A model generated the notes under the pieces. The model did not search any database. It had not been told where the DNA came from and was given only the letters and a program-made list of their open reading frames with translations. From CAYOOP01 sp964405685 (GTDB taxonomy: Bacteria > Pseudomonadota > Alphaproteobacteria > Rickettsiales > SXRF01), in assembly GCA_964405685.1 (NCBI GenBank), contig CAYOOP010000002.1, forward strand, positions 208,067-272,066: 64,000 nucleotides of DNA. The letters run 5' to 3'. Positions 9,137 to 18,130 of this stretch are shown piece after piece. The position numbers and the translations under genes were made by a program. Within the stretch, counting starts at the first letter, position 1. Each line of letters starts with the position of its first letter.

Positions 9137-10102
9137 ATGACAGGAACTTCTACAAAATTAGGCATTGACGAAGTAAGGTTACGGCTTATCGATCGACTCC
9201 AAAATTTTTCAGTGTGGAAAAAAGTGAAAAAACATGTTCCGCACAAACTGAAATTTCTTGCGCTGTGCCTTTTGCGCCCCAAGGGCTCTATAACTTTGCC
9301 ACTTGAGAATGGAGCGACTTTCTCGTTTGATTATAGCGATAACTACTGGATGTATTATAGAAAAGCAGGAATTAAACGCTATGAACCTGAAATATGGGAT
9401 GTCTGCAAACAAGTAATAAACAAAAACACCATCTTTGTAGATTGTGGAGCAAACATAGGGCTTTGGAGTATCTATGCGGGCTCTGTTATTAAAAACGCTA
9501 ACCAAGTCATTGCTATTGAACCCAATCATCAATTGTTAAAAAAGCTGGAATATAACAATTCACAAAATAACAATAGTTTCACCATCATAGAAAAGGCAAT
9601 CTACGAACGCTCTAATCAAGTGGTTCCGTTTGTCATTCGTGATGGGCATGCGACTAGTAACATAAAAGGGTTGGGAATGAATGAGCAGTATTTTAAAACC
9701 CAAAACAATGAAGGCAGCAGTGTAAACATAACCACCATTTGCATTGATGAGATTGTAAGTGACGCCTTTGATACATCACCTACGGCAGATAATGTTATCA
9801 TAAAACTGGATGTAGAGGGGGCCGAAATCAGTGCGTTTAAAGGAGCACTTCATACATTCAATACAAAAAATACTTTGCTAATGTACGAAGATCATAGTTT
9901 TGATTCCCAATCATTAGCAACCCTGCATTTTCTCCAGAACGGATTGCACGTTTATTGTATTGATGAGAATTTCAGCACCAGAAAAATTAATAGCGTTGAC
10001 GAGATGGTAGCTATCAAGGCACTGTATGCTAAGGGCTATAATTTCTTTGCGTGCAAACCTAATACTGGTTTTGACAATTACTTTATAAACCGCTGTACGT
10101 AG
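9137..10102 (+). CDS. FkbM-family SAM-dependent methyltransferase
   Basis: A 321-residue protein with the SAM-binding motif FVDCGANIGLWSIYAG (about residue 96) and the FkbM hallmark IKLDVEGAEISAFKGA (about residue 222). The family O-methylates sugars of surface polysaccharides or secondary metabolites. No sugar-biosynthesis genes lie nearby, so the substrate is unknown. The gene is clearly more AT-rich than its neighbours and stands alone between htpG and a DUF4169 gene, which suggests horizontal gain. No clear ribosome-binding site precedes the ATG, so the start is less sure. Confidence 0.8.
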   Translation: MTGTSTKLGIDEVRLRLIDRLQNFSVWKKVKKHVPHKLKFLALCLLRPKGSITLPLENGATFSFDYSDNYWMYYRKAGIKRYEPEIWDVCKQVINKNTIFVDCGANIGLWSIYAGSVIKNANQVIAIEPNHQLLKKLEYNNSQNNNSFTIIEKAIYERSNQVVPFVIRDGHATSNIKGLGMNEQYFKTQNNEGSSVNITTICIDEIVSDAFDTSPTADNVIIKLDVEGAEISAFKGALHTFNTKNTLLMYEDHSFDSQSLATLHFLQNGLHVYCIDENFSTRKINSVDEMVAIKALYAKGYNFFACKPNTGFDNYFINRCT

Positions 10103-10115
10103 AATTTAAATAACA

Positions 10116-10307
10116 CTACTTCTCCTCGTCCGTTTCGCGCTTGTGCCCCTCAAGCAATTGTTTCGCACGCTCGGCCTTCAATTTTTCTTTCTCTTTCTCC
10201 GCTTTCGTCCGCCCATGTTTCTGGCGATTTTCAGACGCAGTTTTCTCTTTCGCGGTACGCGCCTTGGCTTTACGTTTCTGAGTAAAATTGATCACTTCAG
10301 CCATCAT
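10116..10307 (-). CDS. DUF4169 family small basic protein
   Basis: A 63-residue, very charged helical protein. MAEVINFTQKRKAKAR at the start and NRQKHGRTKAEKE in the middle match DUF4169, a family of unknown function found in Alphaproteobacteria. AAGGAG precedes two in-frame ATG codons (10307 and 10304); the second has the better spacing. No role is known. Confidence 0.8.
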   Translation of the reverse strand: MMAEVINFTQKRKAKARTAKEKTASENRQKHGRTKAEKEKEKLKAERAKQLLEGHKRETDEEK

Positions 10308-10360
10308 GATGCTCCTTAATTAAGGGTGGCCACGCCACCCGAAGCTCAAAGAGCATAGGG

Positions 10361-10437
10361 TGGTGGGCGGTAGAGGACTCGAACCTCCGACCTCTACGAT
10401 GTCAACGTAACGCTCTAACCAGCTGAGCTAACCGCCC
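10361..10437 (-). tRNA. tRNA-Val (GAC)
   Basis: Reading the minus strand, GGGCGGT pairs with ACCGCCC as the acceptor stem, the D arm is GCTCAGCTGGTTAGAGC, the anticodon loop is TTGACAT with anticodon GAC, and the T arm carries GGTTCGAGTCC. CCA is encoded (10361-10363). 77 bases. Confidence 0.96.
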
Positions 10438-10447
10438 TCATTTAATT

Positions 10448-10508
10448 GTCTCTGTAAAATTCTGCTGAATTTTACATGAGACGCCGCTGAAGGCTCGCTC
10501 GGCTTACT
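10448..10508 (+). repeat. Covarying hairpin repeat, copy 1 (beside tRNA-Val)
   Basis: GTCTC (10448-10452), one bulged base, GTAAAATTC, loop TGCT, GAATTTTAC, bulged AT, GAGAC (10478-10482). A conserved flank GC-GCT-GGCTC follows. The same architecture occurs at 21721-21776, 43951-44006 and 50873-50917 with different but still pairing stem bases. Confidence 0.7.
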
Positions 10509-10570
10509 ACCTCGCACCTCAAACGACAAGACAGGGCTTATAACAGCGCAAATAGGCGGGTGCAAGAGCG

Positions 10571-10693
10571 TTATTTCCTCCCCCTGGAAGGGGGAGGATC
10601 AAGGTGGGGGTCGCTTTCCTCCGTAACATTCTATGAAGTTTGTCGGACCAGACCCCATCCCAACCTTCCCCCTTACATGGGGAAGGAAAATAA
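10571..10693. repeat. GC-rich palindromic element, intergenic
   Basis: Ends TTATTTCCTCCCCC and GGGGAAGGAAAATAA are near-perfect inverted repeats about 90 bases apart, with an inner hairpin CCTCCCCC/GGGGGAGG. It directly abuts the stop of the EAL gene at 10694. Same general class as the elements inside htpG, ybeY, putA and pheT. Confidence 0.7.
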
Positions 10694-11725
10694 TTACATC
10701 GCCACGGGCGGGGAGAATAAATACCCCTGGAACATATCGACCTGAATGGCCTTGAGCGTGGTATAGGTGTCTTCTGTTTCGATCCCTTCGGCAATCACCA
10801 GTGCGCCCGCGCTATGGGCACGGTTGATAATATCCGTCAGGGTCGCCACATCGCTGGCGCTTTTGCAATGGGCAGAGAGGCTGCGATCCAGTTTTACAAA
10901 ATCCGGCCGTACTTCGGGGATGAGTTTGCTGGCGGTCGCCGCCGAGCTAATATCATCCAGCGCAATCGCATAGCCTTTTTCGCGGCAATATTTTGTCACC
11001 TGCGCGAGATGGCTTAAATCCTGATGGCTTTCGCTTTCGGTAAAATCCAGCACCACATTCTTCGAAATCACCCCATGCATCCGCACCGCTTCACTCAAAC
11101 CTTCGAGGTAAACTTCCGGCCGCTGAATAAACCCGGGGAAGAAATTGATAAACAAAAACCCACCAAGCTTCGCCTGCACATAGGTTTTGATCGATAACAC
11201 ATGCAAATAACGGTCCAGCGCGTACTCAATCCCCAGCGCCCGCGCGGCTTCAATAATCGCGCCACCGGCGATAATCTTGCCATCTGCGCCCTTCACCCGT
11301 GCGAACGACTCATACCCTACGGGAGGCCTTTCTTTTGAGCTCAAGACCGGCTGCTTATAGCTCATCACATTGCCCGCAAGCAGTGCATCACCCAACCATA
11401 AATTTTCCGCAATACGGCTAATGGTATCAATCGGTTTATGGCTAAAAGTAATTTGCTTGTCGTCCGGTTCGTTATCATTTGCGATGATCGCAGCTTCCAC
11501 TTCAATTCCGCTGCCTTCTAGCTGCGGCACAACTTTTTGCCAAACGTCATTCCAGTTTTTTCCCGTTACGCACACGAAATAATCACGGTCGGCAGTGCGT
11601 TTTTGAAAACCAAGCGTCGTCAATTGATTGACAACCGGCTGCGCCAAATTGCCGGCCAGCGGCCACAGGCAGATCCAGTAGCGGTCGTATTGATTCCAGG
11701 GAAGGTGAATGGGCTTTTTGGACAT
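10694..11725 (-). CDS. EAL-domain cyclic-di-GMP phosphodiesterase-like protein
   Basis: A 343-residue protein. Residues 1-100 are an unrecognised N-terminal region; the EAL domain follows. The EAL signature appears as GYESFARV, with FINFFP, LDFTESE, ALDDISSA, FVKLDRSL, AEGIET and FQGYLFSPP, so the metal-binding Glu, Asn, Asp-Asp, the catalytic Lys and the Gln are all kept although the EAL triplet reads ESF. Hydrolysis of c-di-GMP to pGpG is therefore likely but not certain. It starts 9 bases after pgk and appears to be the last gene of the tkt-gap-pgk operon. Confidence 0.8.
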   Translation of the reverse strand: MSKKPIHLPWNQYDRYWICLWPLAGNLAQPVVNQLTTLGFQKRTADRDYFVCVTGKNWNDVWQKVVPQLEGSGIEVEAAIIANDNEPDDKQITFSHKPIDTISRIAENLWLGDALLAGNVMSYKQPVLSSKERPPVGYESFARVKGADGKIIAGGAIIEAARALGIEYALDRYLHVLSIKTYVQAKLGGFLFINFFPGFIQRPEVYLEGLSEAVRMHGVISKNVVLDFTESESHQDLSHLAQVTKYCREKGYAIALDDISSAATASKLIPEVRPDFVKLDRSLSAHCKSASDVATLTDIINRAHSAGALVIAEGIETEDTYTTLKAIQVDMFQGYLFSPPVAM

Positions 11726-11734
11726 GCCCTCATT

Positions 11735-12961
11735 CTACCCGGCAGAGGTTAGCATTGGGTTAAGTTGTTTATCCAGAATAGCAATCCCAGGCAGGGATTT
11801 GCCCTCCAGCCACTCTAAAAACGCACCCCCGGCGGTCGATAAATAAGTAAACTCTTGGTTAACCCCCGCATGGGCAATCGCCGAAAGCGTATCTCCGCCG
11901 CCGGCAATGCTTTGGCATTGTTTGAGCCGGGTATAGGATGCGATCGAACGGGCGATTCCTACCGTAGAACAATCAAACGGCGAAGTTTCAAATGCACCAA
12001 TAGGACCGTTCCATACTACAGTTTGCGCTGTCGCCAGCACCGCTGCAAACCGCGCTACACTTGCGGGACCTACATCGGTTGCCGTGTGCGTTGTAGGGAT
12101 ACGATCGACCGGCACCACCATACACCTTGCGCCCAGCTGAAATTTTTCTGTCACCACCAAATCCACCGGCAGCACAATTTCACATTTTTTGTCTTTCGCA
12201 TTCGCCAAAATGGCCTTGGCGGTTGCTGCCATATTTTTCTCGCAGATCGATTTGCCGACATCATACCCTTGAGCAAACAAGAAGGTGTTAGCCATGGCCC
12301 CGCCAATAATCAGCGCATCCACGCGTGCAACGAGGTTGTTGAGCAAATCCAATTTTGTTGAAATTTTTGACCCGCCAATCACTGCTACCAACGGCTTTTT
12401 TGCATTCGAAAACAGCGCCGTCAGCATTTCCACTTCACGCTGTAACAGCTTGCCCGCTGCTGCTGGCAAGTGTTTTGGAATTCCCGTAATCGACGCATGC
12501 GCGCGGTGTGAACAAGAAAACGCATCGTTCACATAAACATCGCCTAAGCTCGCAAGTTGTTTCGCAAACTCATCGTCCCCCGCTTCTTCTTCCGCATGGA
12601 AACGCAGATTCTCCAAAAGCAATATACCCCCATGGGGTAAATTGGAAACCGCGTCTTTCGCAGCCGAACTGACACAATCTACACCAAAATGTACTTCCTG
12701 GCCTAGCGCCACGGAAAGCGCATCCACTAAGGGTGCTAGTGACATGGATGGTTCATATTTTCCTTGTGGTCGATCGAAATGTGACATGAGCACAATTTTG
12801 TTCGCACCGTGTTTCTGCAGCACTTCAATCGTGGGAATCAATCCACGAATCCGCGTATCATCCGTAATGCGGCTACCTTCCATCGGCACGTTCAAATCCG
12901 TGCGCACCAGCACGGTTTTGCCTTTAACATTCAAGCTTTCCAGGGTAGGCAACCCACTCAC
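11735..12961 (-). CDS. pgk: Phosphoglycerate kinase
   Basis: About 408 residues. LVRTDLNVPM near the N-terminus, LLLENLRFHAEEE, VIGGSKISTKLDLL, and VVWNGPIGAFE with GGGDT near the C-terminus are all standard. It makes ATP from 1,3-bisphosphoglycerate in glycolysis, or runs backward in gluconeogenesis. I chose the GTG at 12961: it overlaps the gap stop by 4 bases and has GGGGGG just upstream. An ATG at 12973 or 13012 is possible. It is co-transcribed with tkt and gap. Confidence 0.93.
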   Translation of the reverse strand: MSGLPTLESLNVKGKTVLVRTDLNVPMEGSRITDDTRIRGLIPTIEVLQKHGANKIVLMSHFDRPQGKYEPSMSLAPLVDALSVALGQEVHFGVDCVSSAAKDAVSNLPHGGILLLENLRFHAEEEAGDDEFAKQLASLGDVYVNDAFSCSHRAHASITGIPKHLPAAAGKLLQREVEMLTALFSNAKKPLVAVIGGSKISTKLDLLNNLVARVDALIIGGAMANTFLFAQGYDVGKSICEKNMAATAKAILANAKDKKCEIVLPVDLVVTEKFQLGARCMVVPVDRIPTTHTATDVGPASVARFAAVLATAQTVVWNGPIGAFETSPFDCSTVGIARSIASYTRLKQCQSIAGGGDTLSAIAHAGVNQEFTYLSTAGGAFLEWLEGKSLPGIAILDKQLNPMLTSAG

Positions 12962-13941
12962 ATCGCCCCCCATTTTCGTGCGACATCCAGCATCCGGCAG
13001 GAAAAGCCCCATTCATTGTCGTACCAGCTGGCAACCCGCACCGTGCGTTTTCCAACCACCTTGGTTCCCGTTAAATCCACAATCGAACTTGCAGTGTGGC
13101 CGGTAAAATCAATCGACACCAGCGGTTCATTCGACACTGCAAGCACGCCACCTACCTTAGAAAGCACGGCATTCACTTCATCAACCGTCGTCTCACGCTT
13201 CGCTTCAAACACTAAATCAACCAGCGACACATTCGCCGTTGGTACACGGATCGACACGCCATCAAGCTTACCCTCTAGTTCCGGAAGCACGAGACCCAGT
13301 GCTTTCGCAGCGCCAGTAGAAGTGGGAATCATCGAAAGGCCAGCCGCGCGCGCTCGGCGCAAATCTTTATGGCTGCCATCGACAAGATTTTGGTCGCCGG
13401 TATAGGCATGAATCGTCGTCATAAACCCACGCTCAATACCAATGGCATCATTTAGAACTTTTACAAGTGGTGCCAAAGCGTTGGTAGTGCAGGAGCCTAC
13501 AGAAATAACTTCATGTGATACTTTAAGTGCTGCGTCATTCACACCAAACACAATCGTCGCATCCACACCTTCCGCTGGCGCTGAAATCAGTACTTTTTTT
13601 GCCCCCACGCGGATGTGGGCGAGTGCGGCTTCCTTGTTGTTAAACTTGCCGGAGCACTCAAGCACCATGTTCACACCTAGCGCTTTCCAATTCAGCTTCG
13701 CCGGGTCTTTTTCATGCAAGAGCTTGACTTCACGCCCATTGATAATGAGCGCATCTTCGCCCCTTGCTTCTATCGTGCCGGAAAAACGTCCGTGCACGGA
13801 ATCGTATTTAAGCAAATGCACATGCGTTGCCGCAGGCGCGGGGCCATTGACCGCCACGAGCTCCAGACCTTTGCCATGCTCTTCCAACGCGCGAACCACA
13901 CAGCGACCGATGCGCCCTAATCCATTAATCGCAATTTTCAT
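12958..13941 (-). CDS. gap: Glyceraldehyde-3-phosphate dehydrogenase, type I
   Basis: 327 residues with the NAD-binding start INGLGRIGRCVVRAL, the catalytic Cys in SVGSCTTNALAPL, HAYTGDQ and WYDNEWGFSCRM at the end. It converts glyceraldehyde-3-phosphate to 1,3-bisphosphoglycerate, substrate for the next gene, pgk. Its ATG overlaps the tkt stop as ATGA with GGAGG upstream, so translation is coupled. Confidence 0.97.
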   Translation of the reverse strand: MKIAINGLGRIGRCVVRALEEHGKGLELVAVNGPAPAATHVHLLKYDSVHGRFSGTIEARGEDALIINGREVKLLHEKDPAKLNWKALGVNMVLECSGKFNNKEAALAHIRVGAKKVLISAPAEGVDATIVFGVNDAALKVSHEVISVGSCTTNALAPLVKVLNDAIGIERGFMTTIHAYTGDQNLVDGSHKDLRRARAAGLSMIPTSTGAAKALGLVLPELEGKLDGVSIRVPTANVSLVDLVFEAKRETTVDEVNAVLSKVGGVLAVSNEPLVSIDFTGHTASSIVDLTGTKVVGKRTVRVASWYDNEWGFSCRMLDVARKWGAM

Positions 13942-15989
13942 GGCAAGGCCTCCATAATTTGCGCAACGATCGGCTCAACCGTCAGCCCGAAATTGCGGAA
14001 TAAATCCTCGGCTGGCGCGGAAGCACCGAAGCTGTCAATGCCGATGGCGATGCCATCGCCAATATATTTATGCCAGCAAAGTGTGGAGCCTGCTTCGATA
14101 GAGACTTTGAGCGCATCCTTCGGCAATACGCTTTCGCGGTAGGCTTTGGGTTGCTGGTCAAACAACTGTGTGCACGGCATAGAAACTACCCGCGCGGCAA
14201 TGCCTTTTGCTTCCAGCGCCTTTTGCACATCAAGCGCAAGGGAGGCTTCGGAACCGGTAGCAATTAGAGTTGTTAGTCGTTGGTTATTAGTCGTTAGTGT
14301 TGAGGCTTGCGTTACACTACTAACGACTAACGACTCGCGACTAAGAATATACCCCCCACGGGCACATAGATTTTCTTTGGTCGCTTCCGTGCGCACACTT
14401 GGCAAATTCTGACGCGTCAAAGAAAGCAGGGAAGGGCTCTCGAGCGATGCGAGCGCAAGCGCCCAGCATTCTGCCGTTTCCATCGCATCCGCCGGGCGGA
14501 ACACTAAGAGGTTCGGAATCGCACGTAGGCTCGTTAAATGCTCAATCGGCTGGTGGGTAGGGCCGTCTTCACCCAGACCAATGGAGTCATGCGTCATCAC
14601 ATAAATCACGCGTTGTTTCATCAACGCCGAGAGGCGAATCGCTGGTTTACAATAATCCGAAAACACTAGGAATGTACCCCCATAGGGTATAAAAGCACCG
14701 GAGAGCGCCAGCCCATTCATTATTGCACCCATCGCGTGTTCACGCACGCCATAATAGACATACGCCCCATCAAATGCACCTGCGGCCACAGGTTTTTGCG
14801 TTTTGGCTTTGGTGTTGTTCGAACCTGTGAGATCCGCGCTGCCGCCTACCAATTCCGGCACCACCGCGCTCAGTGCATTTAGCGTGTTTTCAGACGATTT
14901 ACGCGTTGCTTCTTTAGGCTTGGTGCTTGCAATAGTTTCTTTCAGCTTTATCACTGCATCCGCAAAACCCGCAGGCAATTCCTTCGCTATCAAGCGTTCG
15001 AATTCTGCTTTTTTCGCAGCATCGAGTTTCTCAAATTGCTGCATCCACGCGCTATAGGTTTTCGCCCCTCGTGCGCCCGCTTCACGCCATGCATTTAAAA
15101 TGGGAGCAGGTACCTCGAAGGGGGTATGCGCCCATTTCAATTTTTCGCGCGTACCCGCTACTTCTTCTTTCCCCAGCGGCGAACCGTGGGTTTTTTCCGT
15201 GCCCGCTTTCGTAGGCGCGCCATACCCAATTACTGTTTTACAGGCGATAAAACTGGGTTTATTGCTAGTACGCGCGGTTTCCAGCGCTCGCAAAATCGCT
15301 TTTTCATCGTGCCCATCAATGGCCTGCGTCGCAAATCCATAGGCTTCCATGCGTTTTAACGTATCTTCTGATACTGCAAGCGACGTTTTACCGTCGATAG
15401 AAATACCGTTGTCGTCCCACAACACCACGAGCTTGTTCAATTTCAAATGCCCCGCGAGCGAAAGCGCCTCATGCGAAATGCCTTCCATCAAACATCCATC
15501 ACCCACGATGGTATAGGTAGTGTGGTCAACTGCTTTGCCAAACCGTGCCGCCAGCATCGCCTCTGAAAGCGCCATGCCTACAGCATTGGCAACCCCTTGG
15601 CCAAGTGGCCCCGTCGTCGTTTCAATCCCTGCCGCATGCCCATGTTCCGGATGCCCAGCGGTTTTCGCGCCAAGCTGGCGGAAACGTTTCAGCTCCTCAA
15701 TCGTCATCCCCGGATAGCCAGTCAAATACAGTAGTGAATATAGCAACATGGACCCGTGGCCTGCGGACAGCACAAAGCGATCCCGATTCGGCCACTCGGG
15801 ATGCGCCGGAGAATAGTTCAAAACATCACGAAATAGCACAGTCGCCACATCTGCCATGCCCATCGGCATGCCCGGATGGCCTGAGTTCGCGGCCTCTACT
15901 GCATCGATGCTCAAAAAACGGATGGCATTGGCCATCTCAATATGGGACACAGCGGGCAGGGGGGAGGCTGAAGAAACTTGTTGTCGCAT
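13938..15989 (-). CDS. tkt: Transketolase with an in-frame palindromic insertion
   Basis: About 683 residues from the ATG at 15989 (MRQQVSSASPL); the frame stays open to 16073 but that extension is unlike the family. ThDP-binding GDGCLMEGISHEALSL, HGSPLG, the pyrimidine-domain GVREHAMGAIMNGLAL and HDSIGLGEDGPTHQP are present. It moves two-carbon units in the pentose phosphate pathway. A repeat element at 14264-14344 adds about 27 residues (SLVVSSVTQASTLTTNNQRL) between GGYIL and IATGSEASLAL, at the join to the C-terminal domain. First gene of tkt-gap-pgk-EAL. Confidence 0.95.
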   Translation of the reverse strand: MRQQVSSASPLPAVSHIEMANAIRFLSIDAVEAANSGHPGMPMGMADVATVLFRDVLNYSPAHPEWPNRDRFVLSAGHGSMLLYSLLYLTGYPGMTIEELKRFRQLGAKTAGHPEHGHAAGIETTTGPLGQGVANAVGMALSEAMLAARFGKAVDHTTYTIVGDGCLMEGISHEALSLAGHLKLNKLVVLWDDNGISIDGKTSLAVSEDTLKRMEAYGFATQAIDGHDEKAILRALETARTSNKPSFIACKTVIGYGAPTKAGTEKTHGSPLGKEEVAGTREKLKWAHTPFEVPAPILNAWREAGARGAKTYSAWMQQFEKLDAAKKAEFERLIAKELPAGFADAVIKLKETIASTKPKEATRKSSENTLNALSAVVPELVGGSADLTGSNNTKAKTQKPVAAGAFDGAYVYYGVREHAMGAIMNGLALSGAFIPYGGTFLVFSDYCKPAIRLSALMKQRVIYVMTHDSIGLGEDGPTHQPIEHLTSLRAIPNLLVFRPADAMETAECWALALASLESPSLLSLTRQNLPSVRTEATKENLCARGGYILSRESLVVSSVTQASTLTTNNQRLTTLIATGSEASLALDVQKALEAKGIAARVVSMPCTQLFDQQPKAYRESVLPKDALKVSIEAGSTLCWHKYIGDGIAIGIDSFGASAPAEDLFRNFGLTVEPIVAQIMEALP
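14264..14344. repeat. TAGTCGTTAGT-type palindromic element in frame inside tkt
   Basis: 81 bases (27 codons). One arm has GTTAGTCGTTGGTTATTAGTC, split here as GTTAGTCGTT and TTAGTCGTTAGT; the other has CTAACGACTAACGACT, its complement. The same family occurs between rplT and pheS at 39740-39826. It adds residues before the IATGSE motif of transketolase without a stop. Confidence 0.85.
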
Positions 15990-16078
15990 TCCAAAATATC
16001 CGTTAACAGTTAAACTCAAGGGTAACAAGGTGAAGTTGCTGAAGCAACTAACCAAAAAACAAAGAAGAGTCACGCACT

Positions 16079-16426
16079 ATGTTGCACGAACTCGACGAAT
16101 TGGGAAGTGTGGCCGTCATGGAGCCGGAAACCACCGCGCGGGATGCCGGGGTGGACGCTGCTACAGCGCGCCTGAAAACCGCTTTCGATCATCTGGAACG
16201 CCAGATCGACGCCAACAATAAAGCCCTGAGCAACCTCCCCACCTTGAAAGTCGAACTCCAAAAATTCCGCGATGAAAACGCCAAGCTTAAGGCTGAGCGT
16301 GACGAGCTAAAAAAGGCCGCTATTGCCCTCACCCAGAAAAACGAAAAACTCGGCCAAGAAATCAAGCACGTCTCCGAACGTCTGGACATGGCGATTGATA
16401 AAATTGGAAGAGTGCTGGAAGCTTAA
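16079..16426 (+). CDS. Small coiled-coil protein, DUF4164-like
   Basis: A 115-residue protein. From about residue 28 on it is a continuous heptad-rich helix (LKVELQKFRDENAKLKAERDEL), ending in ERLDMAIDKIGRVLEA, which resembles DUF4164 proteins. In Alphaproteobacteria such genes often lie divergent from tkt and next to zapA; here tkt is divergent as expected but no zapA follows. Function unknown. The last 4 bases overlap the end of the convergent vapC gene. Confidence 0.65.
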   Translation: MLHELDELGSVAVMEPETTARDAGVDAATARLKTAFDHLERQIDANNKALSNLPTLKVELQKFRDENAKLKAERDELKKAAIALTQKNEKLGQEIKHVSERLDMAIDKIGRVLEA

Positions 16427-16788
16427 TTGATAGCAAAAGCAACACCAAGCCTGTGTGCGACTTTGCGCAACCGTTGGTCGTGAGTCCATAGTTTTATAGA
16501 GCTTAGGTGCACAGAGGCCAGAAGATGCGCGTCAATATAGCCAATTCCAGCACCTGTGAGCGCATGATGTTCGATAAACTCAAGTGCTTCTTCGTTGCTC
16601 GCGGCTATGGCTTGCGGCAAATCCTGTAACGATTGCAAAACAGAGGAGCGTTTGCGTAAGTGGCCCAAAGCGAGTTCGCCGATAACGAAAGGGTGTCCGA
16701 ACACAACACCATCCTGCAACAGGGATGCAAGCGCCGCACTTCCCTTGCGCAGATGTTCTACCCACACGGACGTGTCAGCCAATATCAT
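16423..16788 (-). CDS. vapC: Type II toxin VapC, PIN-domain ribonuclease
   Basis: A 121-residue PIN domain. The acidic active site is complete: Asp5 (MILADTSVW), Glu38 (VIGEL), Asp86 (YIDAHLL) and Asp103 (WTHDQRL). VapC toxins cut specific RNAs, often tRNA or rRNA. It overlaps vapB by 4 bases, the usual antitoxin-first order. Confidence 0.92.
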   Translation of the reverse strand: MILADTSVWVEHLRKGSAALASLLQDGVVFGHPFVIGELALGHLRKRSSVLQSLQDLPQAIAASNEEALEFIEHHALTGAGIGYIDAHLLASVHLSSIKLWTHDQRLRKVAHRLGVAFAIN

Positions 16789-16994
16789 TTTTTACGGATT
16801 TTAGCGGAAGGGCGTCGGCGAGGAATTTTTCTAAGTCCAGGTTCGCTGCCGCCAAGCGCCGCCAGCCGACGGGCGCTTTCACGCTCAATCAGCGCTTTAA
16901 GTGCTACATGTACCAGCTGGGCTTTTTCCTTTACGCCGGTTAGGCCCTGTGCCTTGGCCATGAGTGCGTCATCAAGAGCAATGGTAGTGCGCAT
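16785..16994 (-). CDS. vapB: Type II antitoxin VapB
   Basis: A 69-residue protein beginning MRTTIALDDALMAKAQ, a ribbon-helix-helix-like DNA-binding start, with a basic tail (RKIPRRRPSAKIRKK) that would hold the toxin. GGAGG is well placed before the ATG. An operator-like inverted repeat overlaps its promoter (17009-17042), in keeping with autorepression by the VapBC complex. Confidence 0.9.
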   Translation of the reverse strand: MRTTIALDDALMAKAQGLTGVKEKAQLVHVALKALIERESARRLAALGGSEPGLRKIPRRRPSAKIRKK

Positions 16995-17008
16995 AGGTCC
17001 TCCACAGA

Positions 17009-17042
17009 CATCAAATGTAGCATCATTTGATGCTTATTTCAA
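17009..17042 (-). promoter_or_regulatory. vapBC promoter and operator
   Basis: On the minus strand TTGAAA (17037-17042) and TACATT (17014-17019) are 17 bases apart. The inverted repeat CATCAAATG (17009-17017) and CATTTGATG (17024-17032), spaced by 6, overlaps the -10 box, as expected for a VapBC operator. Confidence 0.6.
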
Positions 17043-17045
17043 TGC

Positions 17046-17459
17046 CTAATTCATCGAGATCAGCGTATCGGGAATGTCGAGGGAAAAGGCGGGGATATCT
17101 ATCAGGAAATGCTCGCCTTTTTCATTTTGCATTTCGTAAGTGCCCACCATCATCCCTGACGGCGTGGTGATGATGCACCAACTGCTGTATTGAAACGCCT
17201 GGCCGGGTTTTAAAACGGGTTGATGCCCCACCACGCCCTTGCCTTTGACCTCTTCCAGCTTGCCCTTGGCATCGGTAATTTTCCAATGGCGGTTGATAAG
17301 CTGCACGGTTTCTTTCCCATGGTTTTCTACCCGCACCGTATACGCCCAGGCATGGCGGAATTTCTCATCGCTCGATTCGTCGGCAAGATATTCCGGCGCA
17401 ACACTCACACGAATGTCACGCGTTACGGCCGTGTAGATGTATTCCTCAGCCCGCTGCAT
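17046..17459 (-). CDS. apaG: ApaG domain protein
   Basis: About 137 residues from the ATG at 17459 (MQRAEEYIYTAVTRDIRVSV). Motifs WAYTVRVENHG, QLINRHWKITD, VVGHQPVLKPGQAFQYSSW and GTYEM are those of ApaG, a fibronectin-III-like fold tied to Co/Mg resistance in Salmonella; its biochemical role is unclear. The frame extends to 17489, but the chosen start matches the family length. It overlaps the folE end by 14 bases and is probably co-transcribed with it. Confidence 0.92.
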   Translation of the reverse strand: MQRAEEYIYTAVTRDIRVSVAPEYLADESSDEKFRHAWAYTVRVENHGKETVQLINRHWKITDAKGKLEEVKGKGVVGHQPVLKPGQAFQYSSWCIITTPSGMMVGTYEMQNEKGEHFLIDIPAFSLDIPDTLISMN

Positions 17460-18051
17460 TGTGGAACGAGGGGATTTTGATGAGATCAAAAAACTCCTGC
17501 CGCGTACGCGGATCGGAGCGGAAGAGACCGGTCAGACGGCTCGTCTGCATGGTGGCACCGGGTTTTGATACACCACGCGCCGACATGCACATATGCACGC
17601 CTTCCACCACCACTGCGACTCCTTTAGGTTTCAGAACATCTGCCAGTGTGTTGGCGATTTGCGCGGTCATCTTTTCCTGCACTTGTAAGCGGCGGGCGTA
17701 GACATCCACTAGACGTGCAAGTTTAGAAAGTCCCACCACGCGCTTGTCAGGTAAATAGGCAATATGAACGCGGCCAAAAAACGGTGCCAGGTGATGCTCA
17801 CAATGTGAATGAAAGCGAATATCGCGGAGAATCACCATCTCGTCGTAATGATCAACTTCTTCAAACGTCGTACTCAGAATTTGTACAGGATCTTTGGTAT
17901 AACCACTACAATACTCATCAAACGCTTTTATGACGCGCGCCGGTGTATCCAGCAGACCTTCTCGTGTTACATCCTCCCCGACATACGAAAGCAATGTGCG
18001 AATCGCCGCTTCGGCATCCTGACGGGTTGTATTTTTTGGTTGCGTGGTCAT
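17446..18051 (-). CDS. folE: GTP cyclohydrolase I
   Basis: About 201 residues from MTTQPKN at 18051. The zinc and catalytic motif HSHCEHHLAPF, YLPDKRVVGLSKLARLVD, and GVHMCMSARGV are all present. It makes dihydroneopterin triphosphate from GTP for folate. AAAGG lies upstream of this start; the frame extends to 18099, but the added residues are unlike the family. Divergent from the transporter gene. Confidence 0.96.
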   Translation of the reverse strand: MTTQPKNTTRQDAEAAIRTLLSYVGEDVTREGLLDTPARVIKAFDEYCSGYTKDPVQILSTTFEEVDHYDEMVILRDIRFHSHCEHHLAPFFGRVHIAYLPDKRVVGLSKLARLVDVYARRLQVQEKMTAQIANTLADVLKPKGVAVVVEGVHMCMSARGVSKPGATMQTSRLTGLFRSDPRTRQEFFDLIKIPSFHNAAG

Positions 18052-18130
18052 AAAGCTTGTGCCTTTCTTGATGAGACCTATATAGAATGGTTCCACCAAT
18101 AATCAAACCGGCAATCACAAGAAAAAACGC

